DNA of 64,000 nucleotides from assembly GCA_963717195.1 (NCBI GenBank), contig CAVQVR010000012.1, forward strand, positions 434,001-498,000, in the 5' to 3' direction. Below are positions 16,891 through 25,792 of this stretch, piece after piece (position 1 is the stretch's first letter; each line of letters opens with the position of its first letter). Origin of the DNA: JACDAE01 sp963717195. GTDB taxonomy: Bacteria; Chloroflexota; Ktedonobacteria; Ktedonobacterales; Ktedonobacteraceae. A model generated the notes under the pieces. The model had not been told where the DNA came from. It made no database searches and saw only the letters and a list, made by a program, of their open reading frames with translations. The position numbers were made by a program, and so were the translations under genes.

Positions 16891-18015
16891 TCACGGTTTA
16901 AAGAGCGCTATAGCCGGATTGGCAACACCGCCCCAGTTGAACAGCGTTTGATTATCCCATCCATCACCGGAAGAAGGATTGGTGGGATCCCAACCATTGC
17001 CCGGCGTAGCTATCCATGTTGGCTCCCAATAGAAGACGCCAACTGCTCCCCCAGCACGTGCTGCCGCCAGTATATCTCTAAAGTTGTCATACTGGCCCGT
17101 CCAGGTCGCCGGGTAGCCCGGACAGGGTGTCGATGAGGTAATCGTGTTTGTCTCACTATCAGCGTTTGCGGCTGTGAACGGATACGACGTTTCAGCAATG
17201 ATCACAGATTTTCCATAACGTGACCTAAGATCAGACACGACGTTGGACATATTTGACATCGGACCATGCCAGTAGCAATAGTATGATAACCCTATGATAT
17301 CCCATTTCACACCTTGCGCTTTGATCCCATCATAGAACCAGCGTGCATTCGCATCGCTGTTTGCATCTGCTGTGTGGATGATGACTTGCGTCCCACTGTT
17401 ACAGGCTTTTGTGGCATTGTAACCCGATTTCAGGAGCAGAGCGAGATTCGTAAAGTTATTATTCGTCACTTCACCCTGGGGCCATAACATACCTGTATTA
17501 ATTTCATTGCCAATCTGAACACTATCGGGTGTAGTGCCTTGTTTCTTCAAAGCGGTGCAGACGCCGTAGGTATAGTTATACACATCCGTCTGAAGCTGGC
17601 TAATGTTGTGGTTCGCCCAGGCTGCAGGTTTGCTCTGGTGCCCTTGATCGGTCCACGTATCCGAATAGTGGAAATCTACCATCAACTTTAAACCTTTCGC
17701 CTTGACGCTCTTCGCAAATGCCAGGACTTTGGTTTCGTTGTTGTAGCCATCTTTCGGATTGACCCAGATGCGGAGCCGAATATAGTTGACTCCATTATCC
17801 TTGAGGATCTGTAACGGATCTCCCGCTTTGCCATTCGCGTAATAATATTTAGCCCCAAGATCTTCAGCACGTTGGAGCGATGAAACATCTGCGCCTAACA
17901 TCGTAAGAGAGGAGGCTGCATGTGCGGGAGAAGGCTCTGCACGAATCACTATTTCGAGGACAGTCATGACTAGAAGTGCAGAAATAACGGAAAATCTCAA
18001 TGCTTTCTTTGCCAT
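16891..18015 (-). CDS. Secreted GH53 arabinogalactan endo-beta-1,4-galactanase
   Basis: Hydrolyses beta-1,4-galactan side chains of pectin outside the cell. The 374-residue protein has a signal peptide (KKALRFSVISALLVMTVLEIVIRAEPSPAHAA, cleavage near residue 34) and a full GH53 barrel: MLGADVSSLQRAEDLG, YIRLRIWVNPKDGYN, LMVDFHYSDTWTDQGHQSKPAAW, the acid/base Glu in VQIGNEIN, the nucleophile Glu in VIIAETSYPF, and GVFYWEPTWIA. It ends with the barrel, with no carbohydrate-binding module. Upstream the ribosome site is AGGGGA. Together with the GH2 enzyme at 35 kb it points to plant-polysaccharide degradation. Confidence 0.93.
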   Translation of the reverse strand: MAKKALRFSVISALLVMTVLEIVIRAEPSPAHAASSLTMLGADVSSLQRAEDLGAKYYYANGKAGDPLQILKDNGVNYIRLRIWVNPKDGYNNETKVLAFAKSVKAKGLKLMVDFHYSDTWTDQGHQSKPAAWANHNISQLQTDVYNYTYGVCTALKKQGTTPDSVQIGNEINTGMLWPQGEVTNNNFTNLALLLKSGYNATKACNSGTQVIIHTADANSDANARWFYDGIKAQGVKWDIIGLSYYCYWHGPMSNMSNVVSDLRSRYGKSVIIAETSYPFTAANADSETNTITSSTPCPGYPATWTGQYDNFRDILAAARAGGAVGVFYWEPTWIATPGNGWDPTNPSSGDGWDNQTLFNWGGVANPAIALFKP

Positions 18016-18126
18016 AGTGTCATTCCCCTATTCGTCCATGGAGGAAGGCTATAACAGACGCTTTCAGCTGATGTATTGCGTCGTCTTTGGCACAATATCA
18101 ATGTAGCCACCGAAATTTCTAGCAGA

Positions 18127-18155
18127 TAGAGAAAGACCATCAGCGTCTTTCTCTA
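18127..18155. repeat. Perfect 11-bp inverted repeat upstream of the GH53 gene
   Basis: Arms TAGAGAAAGAC and its complement (18127-18137, 18145-18155) with a 7-base loop, 112 bp before the GH53 start and 173 bp after the end of the APH-type gene. It is either a terminator for the latter or an operator for GH53; no T tract is present. Confidence 0.4.
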
Positions 18156-18327
18156 TACACCATCGATGCACTACTTGCAAAGTAGATTACTCTATTTATC
18201 GGTAAATGTCAAGAAGAAATTACAGAAGATTGGTTCCTCTATTCTGATGCATATTCTTCCCTGGCTTTCCTTATGGAATCCAGATATTCTTGACCTGCGT
18301 CGCCTCATGCAATAGTAGTCATGCACA

Positions 18328-19338
18328 CTAGCCATGCCACTTATCGACCCAACTGGCCCACAGTTCAGCATAGTGGGCCAGTGTTCGTAACCTGGCAATG
18401 GCAAGCGGGGTCTCCTGGATGCCTAATTGCCGCTCTTCCTCATCCACAATCGACTCGCCCAGAGAACGACGCATATTGAATAATAGCCAGCCCAACCAGA
18501 TCCCCATCACCCCATATATAGCATCAATCCCTGCATCTCGCACAATACCACCAGCCTCAACATAACTCTCCATAATGGAGGCAAATGTATCCTCTCTCAA
18601 AACGCCCGTCGCCAGCCCGCTCCAATCTAACGCCACGCTCACCAGTTCCATCGTGGGATTGACCAGGCCAGCCGCCTCCCAATCAATCAGCCAGGGGGTA
18701 CGCTCATCCTGCCAGATCACATTTTTTTGTCCCAGGTCGCGATGACTGACAACATAGGTATGGCTCAACTTTTCACCAGCCTGCTCACTTAGCTTGCTCC
18801 ACTCAATTAATCGGTGCATCACTGCACGCACCGGAGTAGCCCACGGAATACCTCCATCATAAGCGTGAACTGTGAGCATATCCCAGTCATCGTCGCGAAA
18901 GCGCTCCCACTCTGGCTGCGACAACGCGGGAAACTGAAGCTTGAGTGCATGCACGCGTCCTAGCAATGCTCCTATCTGCCTGGCTCGTTCAGGTTCCACA
19001 GGTTCCGCTGACAGCGTTTCGCCCTCAATCCAGCGATACACCATCACTGTTCTTCCCTCAATCTCCTGTATGGGATCTCCATTACAGTTCAGTGCTGCGA
19101 CGGCTGGAACTCCATGAGTCACCATCGCCTCCGCTACATGTTCACTGAGGCGATAACTATTACGAATATGGGACTTTTTCATGATAGCAGCGTTTAGTTG
19201 CTTAATGGCAAACATTCCTTGTGCTGTATCCAGACGCCACAAACGATGCAATAATCCGCCCGCAACGGCCTGGGGTTCCTTGAGTGGATTCCCCAGGCCG
19301 TACGCACGACAAAGAAGTTCTACCTGCGATACATTCAT
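18328..19338 (-). CDS. APH/choline-kinase family phosphotransferase
   Basis: 336 residues with the protein-kinase-like APH fold: N-lobe VAGGLLHRLWRLDTAQGMFAIKQLN with the ATP-binding Lys, the RWIEGETLS hinge, the catalytic loop VVSHRDLGQKNVIW (H-x-D-x4-N) and the metal-binding LIDWEAAG. The substrate is unknown; small-molecule kinases for amino sugars, choline or homoserine share this fold. ATG 19338 (MNVSQVELL) is chosen because the longer frame to 19419 overlaps the DUF169 gene by 65 bp. It lies 16 bp after that gene and is probably co-transcribed with it. Confidence 0.83.
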   Translation of the reverse strand: MNVSQVELLCRAYGLGNPLKEPQAVAGGLLHRLWRLDTAQGMFAIKQLNAAIMKKSHIRNSYRLSEHVAEAMVTHGVPAVAALNCNGDPIQEIEGRTVMVYRWIEGETLSAEPVEPERARQIGALLGRVHALKLQFPALSQPEWERFRDDDWDMLTVHAYDGGIPWATPVRAVMHRLIEWSKLSEQAGEKLSHTYVVSHRDLGQKNVIWQDERTPWLIDWEAAGLVNPTMELVSVALDWSGLATGVLREDTFASIMESYVEAGGIVRDAGIDAIYGVMGIWLGWLLFNMRRSLGESIVDEEERQLGIQETPLAIARLRTLAHYAELWASWVDKWHG

Positions 19339-19354
19339 CTTTCGATAACCTGAT

Positions 19355-20065
19355 CTACGCACTAAAACGCGCTTTCTGTCCTTGATGATAAGGAGCAAGG
19401 GCGGCATTTGCGTTCGCAATTGTTTGCAGACGCTCCACCAGTTGCGAAAACTTCTGTACAGGAATCGTCAGAACCAGTTCAGAAGGCGTCAGACCCATAT
19501 ACGTACGTGCACCAACACAGCCAAAGCTCATCGAGGTTTCGCCAGTCTGCATAGTTCGTGGAATCACCGCACAGGTCGGTCGTCCAAACGTGCTCTGTCC
19601 ACCTTGCAGCCAGTTCGTATTCCCCAATGCTTCAGCTACGAGCATCGCCTGTTGATTATTCAGGACGCAGAGTATCACGTCAGCCTCGACAGGAAATTCG
19701 TCCAGGCGACCATAAATAATGCTGGTATGAGGCTTCTTGACTATAGGCAATGCACTAACCTCAGCAGGTGAAAAGTACTCCACGCTCGCCATCGTCTCCA
19801 CCAGTACACCAGCACGCTGCTGGGCTTCTGTGGGCATTGCAAAACCCATCGTCATCATACCAATTGGACACTCCTTATGTTCATCGCCTGTTGCATAAAA
19901 TACTCCCTTTTCACCCAGACGCCAGAACGTGCAAGCTGAAGGCACAGGTGTTTCCTGGTGTTGAATACCTTCTGGAACCTCTTCTACAAATGCTAACCCG
20001 ACAGGCATATGTTCTAATTGCAGATACTCGGTGAAACGACGTGTCTGTTCCTGGTACAAATTCAT
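19355..20065 (-). CDS. DUF169 family protein
   Basis: 236 residues matching the DUF169 (ArCR) pattern: an N-terminal PVGLAFVEEVPEGI, a Cys-containing ACTFWRLGEKGVFYA, ECPIGMMTMGF, and the C-terminal motifs RPTCAVIPRTMQTGETSMSFGCVGARTYMGLTPSELVLTIP. Several conserved Cys residues suggest cofactor or metal binding, but the family has no assigned reaction. No signal peptide. First gene of a two-gene unit with the APH-type kinase. Confidence 0.8.
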   Translation of the reverse strand: MNLYQEQTRRFTEYLQLEHMPVGLAFVEEVPEGIQHQETPVPSACTFWRLGEKGVFYATGDEHKECPIGMMTMGFAMPTEAQQRAGVLVETMASVEYFSPAEVSALPIVKKPHTSIIYGRLDEFPVEADVILCVLNNQQAMLVAEALGNTNWLQGGQSTFGRPTCAVIPRTMQTGETSMSFGCVGARTYMGLTPSELVLTIPVQKFSQLVERLQTIANANAALAPYHQGQKARFSA

Positions 20066-20328
20066 GCTCCCTTTTCGTTGTTACATTCTGCGTATAATGT
20101 GACCTTCGCAGAAAAGCCACCAGGGAACCTCTACCATTCAGGCCGAGGTTCCTGCTCTACAATTTTATCACGTGACACCCGGCAAGGTCTAAAAGTAGGC
20201 ATCCACACGGGCATGTAAACGGCGCTCTACTGTGTAAATAGGTCATTTGACCCATGTATCTTTCTTGCTAACGCTCTATACTCAGACAAACAAGAACATA
20301 GACAACTTCTTAATGAAAGAAGATTCCA
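20066..20328. other. Intergenic region upstream of DUF169 gene
   Basis: Together with the weak open frame that follows, this is a 480-bp gap between the DUF169 start and the RNase H stop. No tRNA, strong hairpin or convincing promoter is seen. Confidence 0.5.
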
Positions 20329-20577
20329 GTGAGGAAGCAGCAACCACCTATTATCATACTTATTCTATTTCTTCTTCTTTTATTGGCCCTATCACCGCTG
20401 GTTTACCAGCAAATCAATGCCATATTCGCGCGGCCACACATACCGACTACCTTCCACAATCTACGGCTTCCTACCCAAAATCAGCTCCAATTTGGCTTCT
20501 TCGCCCGTACATTAGAATTGCCAGAGGCGCTAAGAGAGAGGCAAACTATACTTTATATTTCACCGCCAGACCTTTGA
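20329..20577 (+). CDS. Possible small membrane protein
   Basis: An 82-residue open frame from a GTG start. It has a charged N-terminus, a very hydrophobic segment (PPIIILILFLLLLLALSPLVY) and a polar tail, a plausible single-pass layout. The upstream AAGAAG is a weak ribosome site, and the 3' end overlaps the convergent RNase H gene by 32 bp. It is not a recognised family and could be chance. Confidence 0.3.
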   Translation: MRKQQPPIIILILFLLLLLALSPLVYQQINAIFARPHIPTTFHNLRLPTQNQLQFGFFARTLELPEALRERQTILYISPPDL

Positions 20578-21346
20578 TCCACTTGCTCTGCTTCTCCGTG
20601 GGTATGAAATTCTTCTTCAGCAAATGCTTTGCCATATCACCAATAAATTCCCGCTCCTGTGTGCTCACACGCGAAGTGTCAACGTCAAGCGTGTCAAACA
20701 GAGTCTTGAGCTTCTGCACATTCAGGCGCAGCATTACCAGTTCCGGTGCAGCAACAGTATTATGCGCCTCGGGCGTTTGGGATGCTTGCCATTTTTCATA
20801 TGCAGCCTGATCTTTATTAAATGCTCCCAGCCCGGCCAGCTCGTCGGCTCGTTCGTTGTGAACCTGACCAGCATGACCACGTACCCATTCAAATTCAGGT
20901 GATTGCTTGCGATAACGACGCAATTCGCTATAGATCTCCCACAAATCAGGGTTGGCTTTCATCTTATATACTCCCAGCGCAACCTTGATGGTATACTCAC
21001 TATCGCTATAGATTTTGAGTGGTAGCGTCGGCGGCGCAAGCGATAATACTGCCAGTACGCCGGAAATCTCGGCCCGGTTGTTGGTCGTCGTGGGCGACTT
21101 TGGGATATGCCCATAGCGCTCCAGACACGGTGCATCAAGCGGTATCTTCCCATCAACGGCATCGGCTACCGCCCACAGTAATGCAGACCAACCAGCCGGC
21201 CCCCCCGGATTTTTAATGCATGCCCCATCTGTATAGGCCACCACCCCCTTTGCATCTAACTTCGGCAATGCCGCACGTATATCGGTATCAAGAACGGCAT
21301 CCAGCACCGAATGCCACTCTAACGAATGATTGATGATACTCAACAC
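20546..21346 (-). CDS. RNase H family protein with C-terminal extension
   Basis: 266 residues. The RNase HI-like domain (~residues 30-185) carries catalytic acidic residues in YTDGACIKNPGGPAGW, NNRAEISGVLAVL, YSDSEYTIKVALG and HNERADELAGLG, so it should cleave RNA in RNA-DNA hybrids. About 80 further residues follow, ending in a helical segment (VSTQEREFIGDMAKHLLKKNFIPTEKQSKWIKGLAVKYKV), which is not part of the standard enzyme and may bind nucleic acid. The start is GTG 21346 behind GAAGGATAG. Unusual insertion DAVDGKIPLDAPCLERYGHIPKSPTT between the first two motifs. Confidence 0.85.
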   Translation of the reverse strand: MLSIINHSLEWHSVLDAVLDTDIRAALPKLDAKGVVAYTDGACIKNPGGPAGWSALLWAVADAVDGKIPLDAPCLERYGHIPKSPTTTNNRAEISGVLAVLSLAPPTLPLKIYSDSEYTIKVALGVYKMKANPDLWEIYSELRRYRKQSPEFEWVRGHAGQVHNERADELAGLGAFNKDQAAYEKWQASQTPEAHNTVAAPELVMLRLNVQKLKTLFDTLDVDTSRVSTQEREFIGDMAKHLLKKNFIPTEKQSKWIKGLAVKYKV

Positions 21347-21556
21347 TTCTATCCTTCTCTAAAGTACAACAGAGAGAAGCTGACGGCTGACTCTTTAGTC
21401 ATACCATCTGGTAAAACACGACAATCTCACCACAAATAAGATACAAAAAAATTTCCGCTTTGTCAATACCTCTATTTCTTCTTATATTATTCAATACGCT
21501 ATAAAACATAATGCGCATCCTGCTAAAAATGAGAGGAATTAAGCTGAACATAGAGT

Positions 21557-21596
21557 AAAGCATGGATGAGAAATCACGTTTTCTCATCCATGCTTT
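21557..21596. terminator. Bidirectional hairpin terminator
   Basis: Perfect 17-bp stem (AAAGCATGGATGAGAAA) with a 6-base loop. A weaker stem with GGGGTC/GACCCC arms follows at ~21607-21648, just after the lipid-kinase gene stop at 21666, so two hairpins lie in series. Confidence 0.7.
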
Positions 21597-21665
21597 ATGA
21601 ACCAATAAGGGGGTCGAGGCGTCTCATTGTGAACACCTTGACCCCTTTATGCAGGTAGTTTGAAC

Positions 21666-23255
21666 CTACATAATCAGCCGTGTCGCCCCAATCACACCAC
21701 GTTTACTCTTATCGCCCTCAACGACAATGGCAGCTCCTTCTTGCAACTCCTCTACAGCTTTCGCTGGAAGCTGATCTCCCTGGTGATTGTAAATGGTTGT
21801 CTTCTCATTCACCACGACTGCTACGGGACGCGTTTCGCCCGTGCTAGCTTTCGTTGTCCCTCCTGCAATAATATACGTTCCCTTTTTACCAGCCAGAGGT
21901 GCCTTACCCACAACTGCTACCTTGCGCCCATTTTCCAGTAAAGCTCCCACCAGCTCTGGCAATTCTTTCTTTACGTCACTAGAATTGCCATTCTGATCAT
22001 GCTTTGGTCGCGCCTCTACCGCAACAGCATGTTCCTGCTGAGCGGTCTGAGACTCTTCTCCACCATTGTGACTACCAGCTCTAACACCTGCCTTGACATG
22101 CTCCTGCTCTCGCTCAGCATCCTCTTGCTGCACATTTTCATGCTCATGCTTATGCTCGAACAGTTCATAGTCGTACGTCTGTGGGATGGCAATCTCCAGA
22201 GCATGTGGCATAGCATCGAAGCGATAGGTTACCTTCGCCTGTTCTGTCTCACCCGATTGTTGCAGTTTCGCATAATCGGCCTTATTGATATAATCCTTCA
22301 GTTTGACTGCACTCCCATCCAATTGCAGTGGAACGGAGGCAGGGACGGTTATCTCTAAATGAGCATCATGGAAGTATTCAGCGGTTGTATTATCGGGTTT
22401 GCGCCGCAAGAGCAATGAAGCGACCTGTTGCATTGTACCCAATGGATCGCCGCCCGTGATCACACAAACATCCAGAATACCATCATCAATATACGCGTTT
22501 GGCGTCATTTCAGCGATATCCGCGTAACGCCGCGTGTTGCCGACTACTACCTGCAACGCATCCCCCTTCCAGAGCACTTCCCCTTCGCGCCCACTTCCCC
22601 CTGAGCGAACCTCTATCGGGAAAGCATGGTGCTCTGGCAATGCCTTTGCCGCTGACAGTCCAACCGCTAGCGGACCAACACGATACTTCAAAGGCTTGGA
22701 GACACCCTGCATAATCGCGGCGTCAATACCCAGACCCGCCATCAAGAGAAAATGATGCTTTGCTTTGCTACTTCCCTGGAATGAAGATTTCTTTTTCTTA
22801 CGGCTCTTCTTCTTATCCTGCGCCTGTGACTCTTGTGCCGTATCCTCAGCATAGGTAAGCCCTTTCACCTCAACATGACCGACATCGACCTTACGTGCCT
22901 CACTGTTCACCAGGGAAAGAGCTGCTTTGACCGGATCGACTGGAATACCAATCTCACCCGCCCAGACATTGGCGGTCCCACCAGGAATAACCCCTACTGC
23001 ACTATGTGACTTCTTCGTATTCATCACTCCGTTCACTACCTGGTTGAGCGTTCCATCACCACCATAGGCTACCACCAGATCGCTCTTATCCTCACTGGCC
23101 TGCTGAGCCAGCTGCAAGCTATGACCACCATACTCTTTGAGCGTAATACTGGTCTTCCAACCCGCTGCCGCCAGTATCGCCAACACATCGGTAATCTTCG
23201 CAACATTCTCTCCTGCCCTGGGGTTGATCACTAACGTCGCTTTTTTACAATTCAT
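21666..23255 (-). CDS. Diacylglycerol kinase-family lipid kinase with C-terminal extra domain
   Basis: 529 residues. The N-terminal ~335 residues are a DAGK/YegS-type lipid kinase: LVINPRAGENVAKI, nucleotide-binding VAYGGDGTLNQVVNGV, GVIPGGTANVWAGEIGIP, FLLMAGLGIDAAIM and LQLDGSAV. A basic Lys/Ser insertion (KKKSRKKKKSS) interrupts it at ~150. A charged linker with His/Glu-rich HKHEHEN then leads to a ~90-residue beta-rich C-terminal domain (VAVVGKAPLAGKKGTYIIAGG to VVEGDKSKRGVIGATRLIM), similar in style to DUF5666-type OB-folds. The usual family length is ~300, so the C-terminus is an add-on. Start ATG 23255 behind GAGGGATAGG. Confidence 0.85.
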   Translation of the reverse strand: MNCKKATLVINPRAGENVAKITDVLAILAAAGWKTSITLKEYGGHSLQLAQQASEDKSDLVVAYGGDGTLNQVVNGVMNTKKSHSAVGVIPGGTANVWAGEIGIPVDPVKAALSLVNSEARKVDVGHVEVKGLTYAEDTAQESQAQDKKKSRKKKKSSFQGSSKAKHHFLLMAGLGIDAAIMQGVSKPLKYRVGPLAVGLSAAKALPEHHAFPIEVRSGGSGREGEVLWKGDALQVVVGNTRRYADIAEMTPNAYIDDGILDVCVITGGDPLGTMQQVASLLLRRKPDNTTAEYFHDAHLEITVPASVPLQLDGSAVKLKDYINKADYAKLQQSGETEQAKVTYRFDAMPHALEIAIPQTYDYELFEHKHEHENVQQEDAEREQEHVKAGVRAGSHNGGEESQTAQQEHAVAVEARPKHDQNGNSSDVKKELPELVGALLENGRKVAVVGKAPLAGKKGTYIIAGGTTKASTGETRPVAVVVNEKTTIYNHQGDQLPAKAVEELQEGAAIVVEGDKSKRGVIGATRLIM

Positions 23256-23429
23256 AACCTATCCCTCTTTTTCATTTTATTGATATGAGTCGTTGAATAT
23301 ATTACGGGAGAGAAGCGGAGAACGCATACATTTTTCCATCTTTTTGGCCAGACGTTTTCGTCAGTTGTGTACTAACTTGCACGCAAGAAACAGTTTTCAC
23401 GCACACAAGGATATCGACAGACACTTTGA

Positions 23430-23510
23430 CATGACAGAGAGCATAACACTATTGAAGTCGGACGAGATATTGCTTCGTCCGACTTCAATAGTGTTATGCT
23501 CTCTGTCATG
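23430..23510. repeat. 36-bp perfect hairpin after transketolase
   Basis: Arms at 23430-23465 and 23475-23510 are exact complements, with a 9-base loop. The structure ends 7 bp from the transketolase stop and has no T tract. It is much longer than a normal terminator. Confidence 0.8.
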
Positions 23511-23517
23511 CGAACGA

Positions 23518-25383
23518 CTAGATCAGCAGCTTCACCGCCTGCACAATATGGTGAGCACTGATACCTGCTTCCTCAAGCAATTGGGCCGCCGTACCAGAAC
23601 CAGGCATCGACTGTACGGCCAGCTTCACAACCTCGGGCAGACTTCCATCGCGCTCAGAGAATGCCTCAAGCACAGCATCGCCAAGACCACCCTCCGGCCA
23701 GTGATCTTCAACTGTGATGATCTTATTGCCAGCTTCCTCGGCTGCGGCAAACAACGTCTCCTCGTCGATTGGCTTCACGGAGTAGGCATCGATCACGCGG
23801 ATAGCAATGCCCTCACCCTTCAATTGCTCATACGCCTTTAACGCTTCGTGGAGCGTGATACCTGCTGCTACGACCGTGGCCCTGTCATTTTCGGACTGGC
23901 GTACGACTTTGCTACCACCAACCTCAAATGTCTCATCCGGTCCATAGATGGTGGGCGTCTTTTCGCGCGTGGTACGCATGTAGACAATACCATCATGCTT
24001 CGCCATCTCAGCGACCAGTTGTGCTGTCTGGTTCGGATCACACGGATACAGTACCGTACTGCCAAAGATCGCACGCATCATCGATAGGTCTTCTAACGCC
24101 ATCTGTGAAGGACCATCCTCACCAATCGAGACGCCAGCATGCGATCCGCACAGGCGAATATTAGCACGTGAGATTGCTGCCATACGAATGAAGTCATACG
24201 CACGGGAGAAGAAAGCTGCAAAGGTAGAGGCAAATGGTATCTTGTGCCGCACGCTCATACCAACTGCTGCAGCCACCAGTTGCTGCTCGGCAATGTACTG
24301 CTCGAAGAAGCGCTCAGGAAATGCTTTGCCAAACTCGTCGGCATAGGTCGAGTTGCTCACTTCTCCGTCCAGACCAACTACATTTGGATTGGCAGCCCCA
24401 AGTGCCTTCAGTGCATCACCATAGGCGTTACGGGTGGCAGCAGTTGTCTTTCCAAGTTCATAAGTCGGCAACTCGATAGGCTTCTCTTCGGCCTCTGGTG
24501 GGAGCTGAGCAGGGACTGGCTTCTGGACCGGGAAGGTCTGACTACGCACCTGTGGATTGAGTTCCTGCAATGCCTGGGCTTCCTGGTCTTTGTTTAATGG
24601 CTTCCCATGCCAGCCTTCCTTGTTCTCAAGAAAAGAGACACCTTTGCCCTTTATCGTCTTTGCAACAATCAATGTAGGCTTATCAGTCTCCTGAATAGCC
24701 TGGGCGTATGCATTATTGATCTCCTCGTAGTTATGACCATTGATGACGATAGCATTCCAACCAAAGGCTTCTGCACGGGCCGCATACGCCGCTGTGTTCC
24801 AGCCTAGATCAGTCTCACCACGCTGACCCAGACGATTACAGTCGAGAATACCAACCAGGTGGTTTAGCTTATAGTGCGAGGCATGATCGAAAGCTTCCCA
24901 GATCGATCCTTCCGCCATCTCACTATCGCCCAGCAAAGCCCAGATTTTATATGGCAACTTGTCGAGATATTTGCCCGCCAGCGCAATGCCAACGCCAATG
25001 GGAAGCCCCTGACCCAGGGAGCCAGTCGCAACATCAACCCATGGCAGTGCAGGCGTTGGGTGCCCTTCAATGCGGCTCCCAAATTTACGCAGAGTTAGCA
25101 GCTCTTCGTCGCTAATCGCGCCCGCCGCTTTGTAGAATGAATAGAGCAACGGCGCAGCATGCCCCTTTGAGAAAATCAGATGATCATTATTCGGGTTTTT
25201 CGGGTCGTCAAAATCGTAGTGGAGATAGCTGATCGCTAATACTGCCAGCAAGTCAGCCGCCGACATAGAAGACGTAGGGTGACCTGATCCTGCTGCGGTC
25301 GTGCTGCGAATACTATCTACACGCAACTGTTGAGCGAGATTTGTCCACTGTTGTACCTGTGAAGTGGTTTCTGTTGTTGTCAT
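23518..25383 (-). CDS. tkt: Transketolase
   Basis: Thiamine-diphosphate enzyme moving two-carbon units in the pentose phosphate and Calvin-type pathways. The 621-residue protein has the cofactor-binding GDSEMAEGSIWEAFDHA, ATGSLGQGLPIGVGIA, the phosphate site IEGHPTP, HAGVSIGEDGPSQM, and a C-terminal transketolase domain with NKIITVEDHWPEGGLGDAV. Slightly shorter than the E. coli enzyme (~660) but complete. Start ATG 25383 behind GAGGAGT. It is divergent from the phosphoketolase gene, which uses the same xylulose-5-phosphate pool. Confidence 0.95.
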   Translation of the reverse strand: MTTTETTSQVQQWTNLAQQLRVDSIRSTTAAGSGHPTSSMSAADLLAVLAISYLHYDFDDPKNPNNDHLIFSKGHAAPLLYSFYKAAGAISDEELLTLRKFGSRIEGHPTPALPWVDVATGSLGQGLPIGVGIALAGKYLDKLPYKIWALLGDSEMAEGSIWEAFDHASHYKLNHLVGILDCNRLGQRGETDLGWNTAAYAARAEAFGWNAIVINGHNYEEINNAYAQAIQETDKPTLIVAKTIKGKGVSFLENKEGWHGKPLNKDQEAQALQELNPQVRSQTFPVQKPVPAQLPPEAEEKPIELPTYELGKTTAATRNAYGDALKALGAANPNVVGLDGEVSNSTYADEFGKAFPERFFEQYIAEQQLVAAAVGMSVRHKIPFASTFAAFFSRAYDFIRMAAISRANIRLCGSHAGVSIGEDGPSQMALEDLSMMRAIFGSTVLYPCDPNQTAQLVAEMAKHDGIVYMRTTREKTPTIYGPDETFEVGGSKVVRQSENDRATVVAAGITLHEALKAYEQLKGEGIAIRVIDAYSVKPIDEETLFAAAEEAGNKIITVEDHWPEGGLGDAVLEAFSERDGSLPEVVKLAVQSMPGSGTAAQLLEEAGISAHHIVQAVKLLI

Positions 25384-25792
25384 TTTGAAATTTACTCCTC
25401 ACAAAACTGAGAGTTATTGGTGTTCCTCTTGAGATCCTTCTTTATTGTAAACCGTCAAATACTATAAGAGCAAGCTGAAGAGACTTCTCTGCGGCGCGAA
25501 CCGCAACGGAGCTTTATAAAATAGGTTCTACACGTATCACGTTTGAATGCCTCCCTTCGTGACATATTTGTGATGCAAAGAATATACCTGACGGCAATCA
25601 GTAATGTACAATCGTTTTGGTAACACAAATACACCACAACAAGGTACTCCAACGATGGATGCCCACTTTGCTCACAGCTTGAGAACGAACCAATAGCCTG
25701 AGTCTGATACAGTAATAGAGAGAGGCTTTAACAGTAGATACCCTGACCACCAACCGTCTTTTCGCTCAAAAACACGCTTATGGAGGATTATA
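25384..25792. other. Divergent promoter region of transketolase and phosphoketolase
   Basis: 409 bp with no gene. On the minus strand a TACAAT -10-like hexamer lies ~70 bp before the transketolase start. On the plus strand only the ribosome site GGAGG (25783-25787) is clear. No strong hairpin is seen. Confidence 0.4.
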
